DNA of 64,000 bases from Cupriavidus respiraculi (GTDB taxonomy: Bacteria; Pseudomonadota; Gammaproteobacteria; Burkholderiales; Burkholderiaceae), in NCBI RefSeq assembly GCF_914271545.1, contig NZ_CAJZAH010000002.1:1-64000 (forward strand). Reading direction: 5' to 3'. A model generated the notes under the pieces. That model made no database searches. It was not told where the DNA came from and saw only the letters and a list, made by a program, of their open reading frames with translations. Of the stretch, positions 56,685-64,000 are shown in pieces. The stretch's first letter is position 1, and the number at the start of each line of letters is the position of its first letter. The position numbers and the translations under genes are program-made.

Positions 56685-57914
56685 TCACGGCTCGCGCGAA
56701 AGAAGGAACTGCATCACGTCGGTACGGCCCTCGTCGAAGCCGGCCTCGCAGTAGCACAGGTACAGGTGCCACAGGCGCACGAACGCCTCGTCGAATCCCA
56801 GCGCCAGCACGGCGTCGCGTTGTGCGGTGAAGGCGCTGCGCCACCGGCGCAGCGTCTCCGCGTAGTCGCGGCCGAAGGCCAGCACCGGCCGGGCATCGAA
56901 GCCGCCTTCGCGCGCCGCGCGCACGAAGCGATCGGGGCTGGGCAGCATGCCGCCCGGAAAAATGAACTCGCGGATAAAGTCGCTGCCGGCGCGGTAGGCG
57001 GCGAAGCGATCGTCGGCGATGGTGATCGTCTGCACCAACGCGCGGCCACCGGGGCGCAGCCGCTGGCGCAGCGTCTCGAAATACTTGTTCCAGTACGCCT
57101 GCCCGACGGCCTCGAACATCTCGATGGAAACGATCGCGTCGTAGCTGCCCTCCAGATGGCGGTAGTCGCGCAATTCGAGCGTGACCCGCCGCTGCATGCC
57201 GGCTTCGGCGACCAGTTCGCGGGCGCGCGCGAGCTGCGCCTCCGAGATCGTGACGCCACGCACCTCGATGCCGCGCCGGGCGGCGTGCAGCGCGAAGCCG
57301 CCCCAGCCGCAGCCGATTTCGAGCACCTTCATGCCGGGGCGCAGCTGCAGCGTGTCGACGATGCGGGCGTACTTGGCCTCCTGCGCCGCCTCTAGCGACC
57401 CTCCGGCCTCGCCGTCGAACAGCGCGGCGGAATAGCTCCACGTGGCGTCCAGCCACAGCCCGTAGAACGCGTTGCCCAGATCGTAGTGCGCGTGGATATT
57501 GCGGCGGCTGCCGGCGGGCGTGTTCTTGCGCAGCAGATGCCGCAGCCCGTACCAGCGCTGGGCGATCCACGTACCGGTGACCATGCGCGGAAAGGCGTGC
57601 TCGTTGCGCACGGCCAGCCGCAGCAGTGCCGTCATGTCGGGGCTGTCGATCCAGTGGTCCCGCCATGCTTCCGCCAGCCCGATATCGCCGGCGCGCAGGA
57701 TGCGCGTGCAGGCCCGCCAGTCCCGCAGCGCGAGCCTGGCGCCGGGCGTCGCGTGAGGATCGCCGAAAATTGCCTCGGTGCCGTCGGGTAGCGTCAGCAC
57801 CAGATGGCCGACGCAGATGCGCGCCAGCGCGGCGAGGAAGATCCGCCCCGCCAGCGGCATTTCGGCGGAGGCGGCACGGGACAGGGCGCGGGGGACCAGG
57901 GGCGATGGGATCAT
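56685..57914 (-). CDS. cfa: Cyclopropane-fatty-acid-synthase-like SAM methyltransferase
   Basis: A 409-residue methyltransferase of the CFA synthase family, which methylates double bonds of membrane phospholipid acyl chains using SAM. Signature parts are HAHYDLGNAFYGLWLD (about 141-156), SAM-binding motif I VLEIGCGWGGFALHAA (about 197-212), GVTISEAQLARARE, IEMFEAVG and FIFPGGMLPS. The family-typical length is 380-430. It overlaps the DUF1365 stop by 4 nt. Together with FAD oxidoreductase and DUF1365 genes it forms the known core trio of this kind of lipid cluster; the product could be a cyclopropane, methyl-branched or furan fatty acid. Confidence 0.92.
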   Translation of the reverse strand: MIPSPLVPRALSRAASAEMPLAGRIFLAALARICVGHLVLTLPDGTEAIFGDPHATPGARLALRDWRACTRILRAGDIGLAEAWRDHWIDSPDMTALLRLAVRNEHAFPRMVTGTWIAQRWYGLRHLLRKNTPAGSRRNIHAHYDLGNAFYGLWLDATWSYSAALFDGEAGGSLEAAQEAKYARIVDTLQLRPGMKVLEIGCGWGGFALHAARRGIEVRGVTISEAQLARARELVAEAGMQRRVTLELRDYRHLEGSYDAIVSIEMFEAVGQAYWNKYFETLRQRLRPGGRALVQTITIADDRFAAYRAGSDFIREFIFPGGMLPSPDRFVRAAREGGFDARPVLAFGRDYAETLRRWRSAFTAQRDAVLALGFDEAFVRLWHLYLCYCEAGFDEGRTDVMQFLLSREP

Positions 57915-58729
57915 GAGCGAAGGTCGTCCAGGGGCGAGACAGCGGTAGGGGCGTGGGTGGATGCGGCAGGCATGCCCGACGGAGGGCGCCTGCCGTGGAA
58001 CGGCAGGCCCTGCAGCCACAGCCGCAGGGCCTGCCAGTGGATGCGCAGCGTGACGGACAGCGTTACCCAGGGCTGGCGCAACAGCGCAGCCGCCGCCGCG
58101 GTCCCGCTGAGTGGCGCCTTGCGGCCGCCGATCGCCGTGTGCAGCAGCACACCGCTGTCGTCGAAATAGTCGATACCGACGAAGGCCGTCTCCGCGCTCT
58201 CGCGCACGCGGAATGCGTAATGTCCCTGCACGTCGTTGAACGGCGAGACATGCAGGCGCTTGCGCGTGGCCAGCACCGTGTCCGCATCGATGGCGCCGCG
58301 GTCCGGCGCCGACAGCAGATAGGCATGGCGGCCGCCGAAGGTATTGGTGACCTCGGCCAGCAACGCGCGCAGCCGTCCATCGCGATCGTGGCAGTACCAG
58401 AAGCTGACGGGATTGAACGCGTAGCCGAACACCCGCGGAAAAGTCTGGAGCCAGATCGGGCCATCGTCGGGGAGCCCGGCCGCGCGCAGCTCGGCGCGCA
58501 TCCACGCGGCCAGGTCGCCGCCGTCGCGCGGGCCGTAGTCTCGCCGCCGCAGGCTCAGCACGCCGGCGCGGTCGATGCCGAACCACCAGCGGTCCAGCCG
58601 CGCCAGGTTGTCCAGGTCCACCCGCACGCAGAACACCGGATAGACGAAGCGGTTGCGCGTGGGGCGCACCCGTTCGTGCATCACCCGGCATCGCAGCAGC
58701 CAGGCGTCGGGGATCACAGCGCGGCCCAT
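57911..58729 (-). CDS. DUF1365 family protein
   Basis: A 272-residue protein with the full DUF1365 pattern: RNRFVYPVFCVRVDLD, FGYAFNPVSFWYCHDRDG, LAEVTNTFGGRHAYLL and KRLHVSPFNDVQGHYAFRV. Biochemical role unknown; it is almost always next to the FAD oxidoreductase and CFA-like genes. The start lies 16 nt inside the oxidoreductase gene. It has no signal or membrane helix. Confidence 0.88.
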   Translation of the reverse strand: MGRAVIPDAWLLRCRVMHERVRPTRNRFVYPVFCVRVDLDNLARLDRWWFGIDRAGVLSLRRRDYGPRDGGDLAAWMRAELRAAGLPDDGPIWLQTFPRVFGYAFNPVSFWYCHDRDGRLRALLAEVTNTFGGRHAYLLSAPDRGAIDADTVLATRKRLHVSPFNDVQGHYAFRVRESAETAFVGIDYFDDSGVLLHTAIGGRKAPLSGTAAAAALLRQPWVTLSVTLRIHWQALRLWLQGLPFHGRRPPSGMPAASTHAPTAVSPLDDLRS

Positions 58730-60006
58730 GCTGGCAGGTCTCCGAAATCGTTCGCCACGCGCAGCGCGGACTTCAGGCCGTCCTCGTGGAAGCCATAACC
58801 GGTCCACGCGCCCGCGTACCAGGTGCGGCGCTGGCCCTGCAGCCGGGGCAGCGCCTCCTGCGCGGCGAGGGCGCGCAGGTCGAACAGCGGATGGTCGTAG
58901 GTGAAGCGGCGCAGTTCGGTGCCGGGCGCGGGCGGCCGGAAGGCGTTCAGCGTGACCACGACCGGGGTGTGGAACGGCAGCGGCTGGAGCTGGTTGACCA
59001 GGTAGCTGACGCACACCGCGCGCGACGTGTCCGCACGCTCGCCGCCCAGGTAGTTCCACGCGGACCAGACGCGAGAGCGGCGGGGCAGCAGCGTGCGGTC
59101 GGTATGCAGGATTGCCACGTTGGGCCCATAGCGCACGGCGCCAAGGACATCGCGTTCCGCGTCGCTGGCGTCCGCGAGCATGCGCAGGGTGTCGGGCGCA
59201 TGGGTGGCGAGCACGATGGCGTCGTAGCGGGACTGGCCCTCGTCCGTCGTCACCGTGACGCCCTGCGCATCCCGCCGCACGGCGCGCACCGGCGTGCGGG
59301 TGCGCACGTCGTCCAGCCGGGCCGCGATACGGCGCACGTATTCGCGCCCGCCGCCCGCCACGGTGCGCCACTGCGGGCGGTTGCGGATCTGCAGCAGGGC
59401 GTGGTTCAGGCAGAAGCGCAGGAAGGTGGCGGCGGGAAAGCGCAGCACGTCGCTGGTCGCGCAAGACCAGATCGCCGCCGCCATCGGCAGCAGATAGTGC
59501 TGGCGAAACGGCTGACCGTAGTTGCCGGCTGTCAGCAACTCGCCCAGCGAACAGCGGGACGCCTCCGCCCGCGCAAGGTTGTGGCGGGCTGCGCCGTTGA
59601 AACGCACGATGTCGCGCAGCATGCCGAGGAAGCTGGGCGAGAACGCATTGCGCCGCTGCGCGAATACCGTGTTCAGGCTGGTGCCCGCCCACTCCATGCG
59701 GCCCTGGTCCATCGAGACCGAGAACGACATGTCTGTCGGATGCGAAACCACGCCGAGCTCGCGGAACATGGCGACGAGGTTGGGGTAGGTGCGATCGTTG
59801 AAGACCAGGAAGCCGGTGTCCACCGGCGCCGTATGGCCGTCCAGCGTCACGTCCACGGTGTTGGTGTGGCCACCGAGGTAGTCGCCGGCCTCGAAGAGCG
59901 TGACGCGATGCCGTCGGCAAAGCAGCCATGCGCTGGCCAGGCCCGAGATGCCGGCGCCGACGACGGCGATCCGCAAGCCTGCGTTTGTGACTGACAATGC
60001 TCCCAC
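58714..60006 (-). CDS. FAD-dependent amine-oxidase-fold oxidoreductase (lipid cluster)
   Basis: A 430-residue flavoprotein that starts the operon. The dinucleotide motif is RIAVVGAGISGLASAWLL, followed by LFEAGDYLGGHTNTV and DTGFLVFNDRTYPNLVAMF; a C-terminal YAGAWTGYGFHEDGLKSAL closes the FAD site. This is the COG2907-type protein found with DUF1365 and CFA-like genes; it is a candidate lipid desaturase or oxidase. The start is GTG with GAGGAAG 8 nt upstream. The divergent TetR gene begins 113 nt away. Confidence 0.9.
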   Translation of the reverse strand: MGALSVTNAGLRIAVVGAGISGLASAWLLCRRHRVTLFEAGDYLGGHTNTVDVTLDGHTAPVDTGFLVFNDRTYPNLVAMFRELGVVSHPTDMSFSVSMDQGRMEWAGTSLNTVFAQRRNAFSPSFLGMLRDIVRFNGAARHNLARAEASRCSLGELLTAGNYGQPFRQHYLLPMAAAIWSCATSDVLRFPAATFLRFCLNHALLQIRNRPQWRTVAGGGREYVRRIAARLDDVRTRTPVRAVRRDAQGVTVTTDEGQSRYDAIVLATHAPDTLRMLADASDAERDVLGAVRYGPNVAILHTDRTLLPRRSRVWSAWNYLGGERADTSRAVCVSYLVNQLQPLPFHTPVVVTLNAFRPPAPGTELRRFTYDHPLFDLRALAAQEALPRLQGQRRTWYAGAWTGYGFHEDGLKSALRVANDFGDLPAWAAL

Positions 60007-60092
60007 GACGCGCTTCCTCTGTTGTTTTACCGGTGGTCAGGTTCGTTGTCCGGTGTCGGTGCTAAGATGAAGATACCGATTCGAAAAGAATC

Positions 60093-60106
60093 CTACTACA
60101 TAGTAG
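60093..60106. promoter_or_regulatory. Palindromic operator between the FAD operon and the TetR gene
   Basis: CTACTACATAGTAG is a perfect 6-2-6 inverted repeat, 12 nt before the TetR ATG and 87 nt before the FAD start. A second, weaker dyad (TACT...AGTA, 60113-60126) spans the TetR start. These fit a self-repressing TetR that also controls the operon. Confidence 0.65.
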
Positions 60107-60118
60107 CGAGATTTACTA

Positions 60119-60730
60119 ATGAGTATTTTCGGCAGGCTGAGCTTCAAGGACCAGGCCTTCCAGCTCCGCGAGGACGCGATCCTCGACGCCGCCACGCGTA
60201 CGCTGGCGACCAAGGGCTTCGACCTGATGACGATGGACGACGTGGCCGGCGAGGTGGGCATTTCCAAGCCCAGCCTGTACAAGCACTTCAAGTCCAAGGA
60301 CGACCTGGTGGGTGCCGCGATGATCCGGCTGATCGACGGGGCGCTGTCCTATGTGGAGGCGCTGCCGGAGGGCATGGGCGCGCTGGAGCGGCTGCGCTCC
60401 TTGCTGGAATGGGCGCTGCGGGTACGGCTCGGCGGCGGGCTGCCGTTCCTGCCCTCGACCAGCGCGCACGTGCGAGACATGCTGATGCGCAACCTGCGCT
60501 ATGTCACGCGCGTGCTCAAGCTGAACCGCATCCTGGAGGGGCTGGTGGCGCAGGCGAAGAAGGCCGGCGAGCTCGACGCGAGCCTTCCCGACGAAGTGAT
60601 TCTCTTCAGCTACTACTCGCGTACGTGCGATCCGGCGGTCGAGTACCTGCGCATCTACGCCAAGCTCGACGACGACGCGATCGTCGAACACATGCTGGCG
60701 GTCTGCTTCCGCGGCATCGGCGGGAAATAG
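60119..60730 (+). CDS. TetR family regulator of the lipid operon
   Basis: A 203-residue TetR repressor. The HTH (about 18-62) has DAATRTLATKGFDLMTMDDVAGEVGISKPSLYKHFKSKDDLV; the helical ligand domain follows (PFLPSTSAHVRDMLMRNLRYV). It is divergent from the nine-gene operon, with a palindrome between them, so it very likely represses that operon and itself and responds to a lipid or stress molecule. In Pseudomonas-type clusters the regulator is a MerR/LitR-like light sensor as I recall, so a TetR here is a different control. AlkB follows by 53 nt on the same strand. Confidence 0.9.
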   Translation: MSIFGRLSFKDQAFQLREDAILDAATRTLATKGFDLMTMDDVAGEVGISKPSLYKHFKSKDDLVGAAMIRLIDGALSYVEALPEGMGALERLRSLLEWALRVRLGGGLPFLPSTSAHVRDMLMRNLRYVTRVLKLNRILEGLVAQAKKAGELDASLPDEVILFSYYSRTCDPAVEYLRIYAKLDDDAIVEHMLAVCFRGIGGK

Positions 60731-60783
60731 AAAGGCCGCCAGACACACGGAACGCCACCGGAGACGCCACGGCGAAGAACGCG

Positions 60784-61380
60784 ATGGACCAATCCAGCCT
60801 GTTCGGCGACGGCCCGGTCGAAGCCTCGATCGCGGGCCTGATCTATCAGCCGGAATTCCTCTCGCCCGACGAGGAAGCGGCTCTGATCGACATCGTTCGC
60901 TCGCTGCCGCTGCAGGCCGCGCGGTACAAGGGCTATCTCGCGCTGCGCCGCGTGGTGAGCTTCGGCGGCAGCTACGACTTCGACACCAACGAACTGCTGC
61001 CTGCGCAGCCGCTGGATGCGCGGCTGTTTCCGCTACGCGAGCGCGTGGCGCAATGGGCCGGTATCGAGGCGGGGCGGCTGGTCCACGCGCTGGTGGCCGA
61101 GTACGCGCCCGGCACGCCGCTGGGCTGGCACCGCGACGTGCCGGACTTCGAGCGCATCGTCGGCGTTTCGCTGGGCGGGGCCGCGCGGCTGCGCTTCCGG
61201 CCCTATCCCTACAGCCCGTCGATGCGGCGCCAGGTCGTGGCGCTCGACGCGCAACCCAGATCGATCTACCGGATGGAAGGCGACGCGCGCTGGCAGTGGC
61301 AGCACAGCGTCGAGCCGACCCGCGAACTGCGCTGGTCCATCACGTTCCGCGAACGGCGGGAGCCGGGACGCGGACGCTGA
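60784..61380 (+). CDS. AlkB-like Fe(II)/2-oxoglutarate dioxygenase
   Basis: A 198-residue oxygenase of the AlkB type. The metal ligands are WHRDVPDFE (HxD) and a distal His in WQWQHSVEPT; the 2-oxoglutarate Arg is in ELRWSITFRE. It begins with an FLSPDEEAALIDIVRSLP segment and has PLGWHRD, typical of oxidative nucleic-acid demethylases. It could repair alkylated bases in DNA or RNA. Length is in the family range. It follows the TetR gene by 53 nt and may be co-transcribed with it. Confidence 0.88.
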   Translation: MDQSSLFGDGPVEASIAGLIYQPEFLSPDEEAALIDIVRSLPLQAARYKGYLALRRVVSFGGSYDFDTNELLPAQPLDARLFPLRERVAQWAGIEAGRLVHALVAEYAPGTPLGWHRDVPDFERIVGVSLGGAARLRFRPYPYSPSMRRQVVALDAQPRSIYRMEGDARWQWQHSVEPTRELRWSITFRERREPGRGR

Positions 61381-61580
61381 ACGGCTCACTCCCAGCCCTC
61401 CCCGTGTCGTAGTCACCGCCACGCAGGCCGGCCGCCGACGCCCATGCCTCGCGATCGTGCAAGGCGCGCGGCGCGGTGTCCCACATTCGCGCATTCGCGC
61501 ACCAAAAGGCTCCCGCCACGCCGTTGCCCGCTTCGTTACGAGGGCAAACCCCAATGTTTCTGCTGGCACAGTGTGTGCAA

Positions 61581-61620
61581 GATGATTGCTAACCAATACG
61601 GGATGATTGCATTGCAATAC
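61581..61620. promoter_or_regulatory. Direct repeat at 21-bp period upstream of the amidase
   Basis: Two 19-base units, GATGATTGCTAACCAATAC (61581-61599) and GATGATTGCATTGCAATAC (61602-61620), match at 15 of 19 positions and are spaced exactly 21 bp, two DNA turns. They end 40 nt before the amidase start. This is the layout of an AraC-type activator site or similar; no such regulator is adjacent. The surrounding 280 nt (61381-61660) hold no other gene or terminator that I can see. Confidence 0.55.
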
Positions 61621-61660
61621 CTCGATCACGGAACGGCAGCACCTCAACCACTGGGCACGC

Positions 61661-63136
61661 ATGAACCTCGACGACTACTCCGGCCTCGACGGCCTCGCCA
61701 TGGCCGCGTTGCTGGCGCACGGCGAAACCACCTCCAGCGAGCTGATGACCTGCGCGATTGCGCAGGCCGAAGCGTGGAATCCGCCGCTGAACGCGATCAC
61801 CTATCCGCGCCACGAGGAATCGCTGGCCCTGGCCGCCGACTGGCAGCCGCGCGGCTCCTTCCGGGGTATTCCGTTCCTGCTGAAGGACTCGGGATTCGCC
61901 CACCGGCGCTTCCCGTCGAGCATCGGCTCGCGGCTGTTCGATGACACGACGTACCCTTTCGACGCCACGGTGGCCGGCCGCTTCGAAGGCGCGGGGCTGA
62001 TCCCGTTCGCCCGCTCGACCGTTTCCGAGCTCTGCATGGGCCCGTCGACGGAGGCGCTGCGCAACGGCGGCCCGACGCGCAATCCCTGGGATCTCGGCCG
62101 CTCTGTCGGCGGCTCCAGCGGCGGGGCGGCGGCAGCCGTGGCCGCGCGCATCGTCCCCGTGGCGCACGGCAGCGACGGCGGCGGCTCCATCCGCATTCCG
62201 GCCGCCTGCTGCGGCATCTATGGCCTGAAGCCGTCGCGCGGCCGCGTGCCGATGGGGCCGGCGCGCGGGGAAGGGTGGGGCGGCATGGCATCCGACGGCG
62301 TGCTCAGCGTGACCGTGCGCGATACCGCCGCGGCAATGGACGCCATCAGCGGCTACGAGGCCGGCGCGCCCTACGCCGCGCCGCCGCAGTCGGCGCCCTA
62401 TCTGGACGTGGTGAATCGCGCCGGCGACCTCGGGCCGCTGCGCATCGGCATCCTGCGCGAGGGCTGGAACGGCATCGGCATCGCGCCCGAGTGCGATGCC
62501 GCGGTAACGCACGCCGCCGAACTGCTGGCATCGCTGGGCCACGTGCTATCCGACGCGCGCCTGCCGGAGCTGGACTATGCCGGTTTCGTCGTCGCGCACG
62601 GGAACATACTTGCGACCAACGTCGCGCTGGCCGTCGACACGCGCCTGCGCGCCGAGAACCGCCTGCTGCGCGACGACGACATCGAACCGGTGCTGGCCGA
62701 CGCGTATACGGTCGGCAAGAGCCTGGACGCCGCCAGCTATGTCGATTCGATCCAGCGCCTGCACGCGATCGGCCGCGCGTTCGCCGCCGCGATGCGCGAC
62801 TACGACATCCTGCTCACTCCCACGCTGACGCAGTTGCCCGCCGAGCTCGGCTATCTCGCGCTGGACGTGGGCCTGCCGTTCCGCCAGTTCCGCGAGCGCG
62901 TGTCGCGCTACGCGACCTTTCTGGCCGTGATCAACGCGGCCGGGCTGCCCGCCGCCAGCCTGCCCCTCGCGTGGACCGACGCCGGCCTGCCGGTGGCCAC
63001 GCAGCTGATCGGCCATTTCGGCCGCGAGGACACGGTGCTGGCGCTCTCGGCCCAGCTCGAGTCGCTGGCGCCGTGGGCGCACCGCAAGCCGGCGCTGCCG
63101 GCGCTGCCGGCGCGCGAGGCGCGGCCCTTGCTTTGA
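61661..63136 (+). CDS. Amidase signature (AS) family hydrolase
   Basis: A 491-residue amidase. The Ser-cisSer-Lys triad is visible: Lys75 in PFLLKDSG, the cis-Ser in SVGGSSGGAAAAV (about 152-153), and nucleophile Ser176 in GSDGGGSIRIPAACCG, with GLKPSRGRVP behind it. It would release ammonia or an amine from an amide. The start at 61661 has no clear Shine-Dalgarno site; a TTG 54 nt upstream would run into the direct repeats. An ABC receptor gene follows by 53 nt, so the pair may import and hydrolyse an amide or peptide. Confidence 0.9.
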   Translation: MNLDDYSGLDGLAMAALLAHGETTSSELMTCAIAQAEAWNPPLNAITYPRHEESLALAADWQPRGSFRGIPFLLKDSGFAHRRFPSSIGSRLFDDTTYPFDATVAGRFEGAGLIPFARSTVSELCMGPSTEALRNGGPTRNPWDLGRSVGGSSGGAAAAVAARIVPVAHGSDGGGSIRIPAACCGIYGLKPSRGRVPMGPARGEGWGGMASDGVLSVTVRDTAAAMDAISGYEAGAPYAAPPQSAPYLDVVNRAGDLGPLRIGILREGWNGIGIAPECDAAVTHAAELLASLGHVLSDARLPELDYAGFVVAHGNILATNVALAVDTRLRAENRLLRDDDIEPVLADAYTVGKSLDAASYVDSIQRLHAIGRAFAAAMRDYDILLTPTLTQLPAELGYLALDVGLPFRQFRERVSRYATFLAVINAAGLPAASLPLAWTDAGLPVATQLIGHFGREDTVLALSAQLESLAPWAHRKPALPALPAREARPLL

Positions 63137-63189
63137 TGTCGTCATCGCTTTCCCCGATTGCCCTCAACGCTGTCTCAAGGAATTCCGGC

Positions 63190-64000
63190 ATGAACACGAC
63201 CATCCCCGCCCTCCAGAGCCTCGCGTCCTTCGCCGCCGTTCGCGCGCTCGCGCGCACCGCCGCGGCCGCATGCGTCGCCGCCTCGGCCATCGTCACGGCG
63301 CCGGCCGCCCACGCGCAGCAGCCGAACACGGCCCGCATCGTTCTGCATGCGCCGCTGCGCGTGCTGGACCCGGTGCTGACCAACGCCTATATCACGCGCA
63401 ACCACGGCTATCTCGTCTACGACACGCTGTTCGCGATGGACGCGGGGGGCAAGCCCCAGCCGCAGATGGTGGAAAGCTGGAAGGTGTCGCCGGACCAGCT
63501 GGCCTATACGCTGACGCTGCGCAGCGGCCTGCGTTTCCATGACGGCACGCCGGTCACGGCCGACGACGTCATCGCCTCGCTCAGGCGCTGGGGCGAGCGC
63601 GATCCGATGGGGCAGCGGCTGATGGCCTCCCTCGACAAGATGAGCGCACCCGACGCCGCCACCGTGCAGATCCAGCTGAAGCGGCCGTTTGGGCTGATGC
63701 TCGAGGCGCTGGCCAAGCCGGGCTCGCCGGTGCCGTTCATCATGCCGAAACGGATCGCGGCCACGCCGGCTTCGCAGGCGATCACCGAGGTGGTGGGCTC
63801 GGGGCCGTACAAGTTCGTCGCCGCGGACTTCAGGCCCGGGGTCAAGGCCACCTACGTGAAATACGCGGAATACGCGCCGCGCAAGGAGCCGGCGTCGGGA
63901 TTCGCCGGCGGCAAGGTCGCGCTGGTGGACCGCATCGAGCTGGTCAACATCTCCGACGCGCAGACGGCCGTCAACGCGCTGCGCAGTGGCGAAGTCGACT
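63190..64000 (+). CDS. ABC substrate-binding protein (SBP family 5), 5' part
   Basis: The gene runs off the window end; 270 residues are visible and the frame is open throughout. The signal region (AAAACVAASAIVTAPAAHAQ, cleavage near 43) precedes the family-5 pattern: LRVLDPVLTNAYITRNHGYLVYDTLF, QMVESWKVSPDQLAYTLTLRSGLRFHDG, TPVTADDVIASLRRW and VVGSGPYKFVAADF. AAGGAA lies 8 nt before the ATG. It probably begins a peptide/opine-type transporter operon working with the amidase. It is a different branch from the receptor at 10259-11971. Confidence 0.88.
   Translation, partial: MNTTIPALQSLASFAAVRALARTAAAACVAASAIVTAPAAHAQQPNTARIVLHAPLRVLDPVLTNAYITRNHGYLVYDTLFAMDAGGKPQPQMVESWKVSPDQLAYTLTLRSGLRFHDGTPVTADDVIASLRRWGERDPMGQRLMASLDKMSAPDAATVQIQLKRPFGLMLEALAKPGSPVPFIMPKRIAATPASQAITEVVGSGPYKFVAADFRPGVKATYVKYAEYAPRKEPASGFAGGKVALVDRIELVNISDAQTAVNALRSGEVD

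Overview
The window is very GC-rich and looks like a chromosome of a beta-proteobacterium of the order Burkholderiales, most like Cupriavidus or Ralstonia. The reasons are the 23S and 5S sequences, the Bug-type (TctC) receptor, the DctA/DctB/DctD set, the many CoA-degradation and iron-uptake genes, and heavy use of 4-base ATGA gene overlaps. It opens in the 3' part of an rRNA operon (23S, 5S, terminator). I found no tRNA, insertion sequence, prophage, CRISPR array or origin.

Region by region. 3.3-6.7 kb: a group 42-type (ECF42) sigma factor with two DGPF/YciI proteins, a SnoaL-like protein and a VOC protein; both DGPF genes have the same TGTCGA-N17-CGAC element upstream. 6.9-8.1 kb: a regulator with two TetR domains. 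8.2-14 kb: a five-gene dipeptide/oligopeptide-type ABC transporter. 14.3-24.1 kb: a divergent acyl-CoA degradation locus, with two acyl-CoA dehydrogenases leftward and two hydrolases, an MFS carrier, a CoA ligase and a hydratase/dehydrogenase fusion rightward. 24.1-28.6 kb: a lone cytochrome oxidase subunit I, DUF2244, a MATE exporter and DUF2239. 28.8-34.7 kb: a Bug receptor, then dctA facing dctBD, with a sigma-54 promoter and a DctD-like dyad between them. 34.9-38 kb: an NlpC/P60-like protein, a methyltransferase with a Tat-like signal, and an amino-acid permease.

38.3-50.1 kb holds two metal/siderophore uptake blocks. The first is PepSY, a TonB-dependent receptor and a His-rich DUF2946 protein. 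The second is a FecI-FecR-receptor-DUF4198-DUF3649-PepSY-DUF3325 operon behind a near-consensus Fur box. 50.3-52.2 kb holds an orphan sensor kinase and a DUF1801 protein. 52.2-60 kb is a tightly overlapped nine-gene operon (FAD oxidoreductase, DUF1365, cyclopropane-synthase-like methyltransferase, chalcone-isomerase-like protein, MFS, DUF3833, SDR, NTF2-like, lipoprotein esterase) read away from a divergent TetR gene with a palindrome between them; I infer a membrane-lipid modification system. 60.8-64 kb holds an AlkB-type dioxygenase, an amidase and the start of a second ABC receptor gene cut by the window edge.

The most interesting points are the nine-gene lipid operon with its TetR switch, the paired ECF42 promoter elements, the complete sigma-54/DctD circuit, and the DUF2239 promoter, where a perfect 18-bp palindrome covers the -10 of an apparently leaderless gene. 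Protein functions are read from motifs and family memory; no database search was run.
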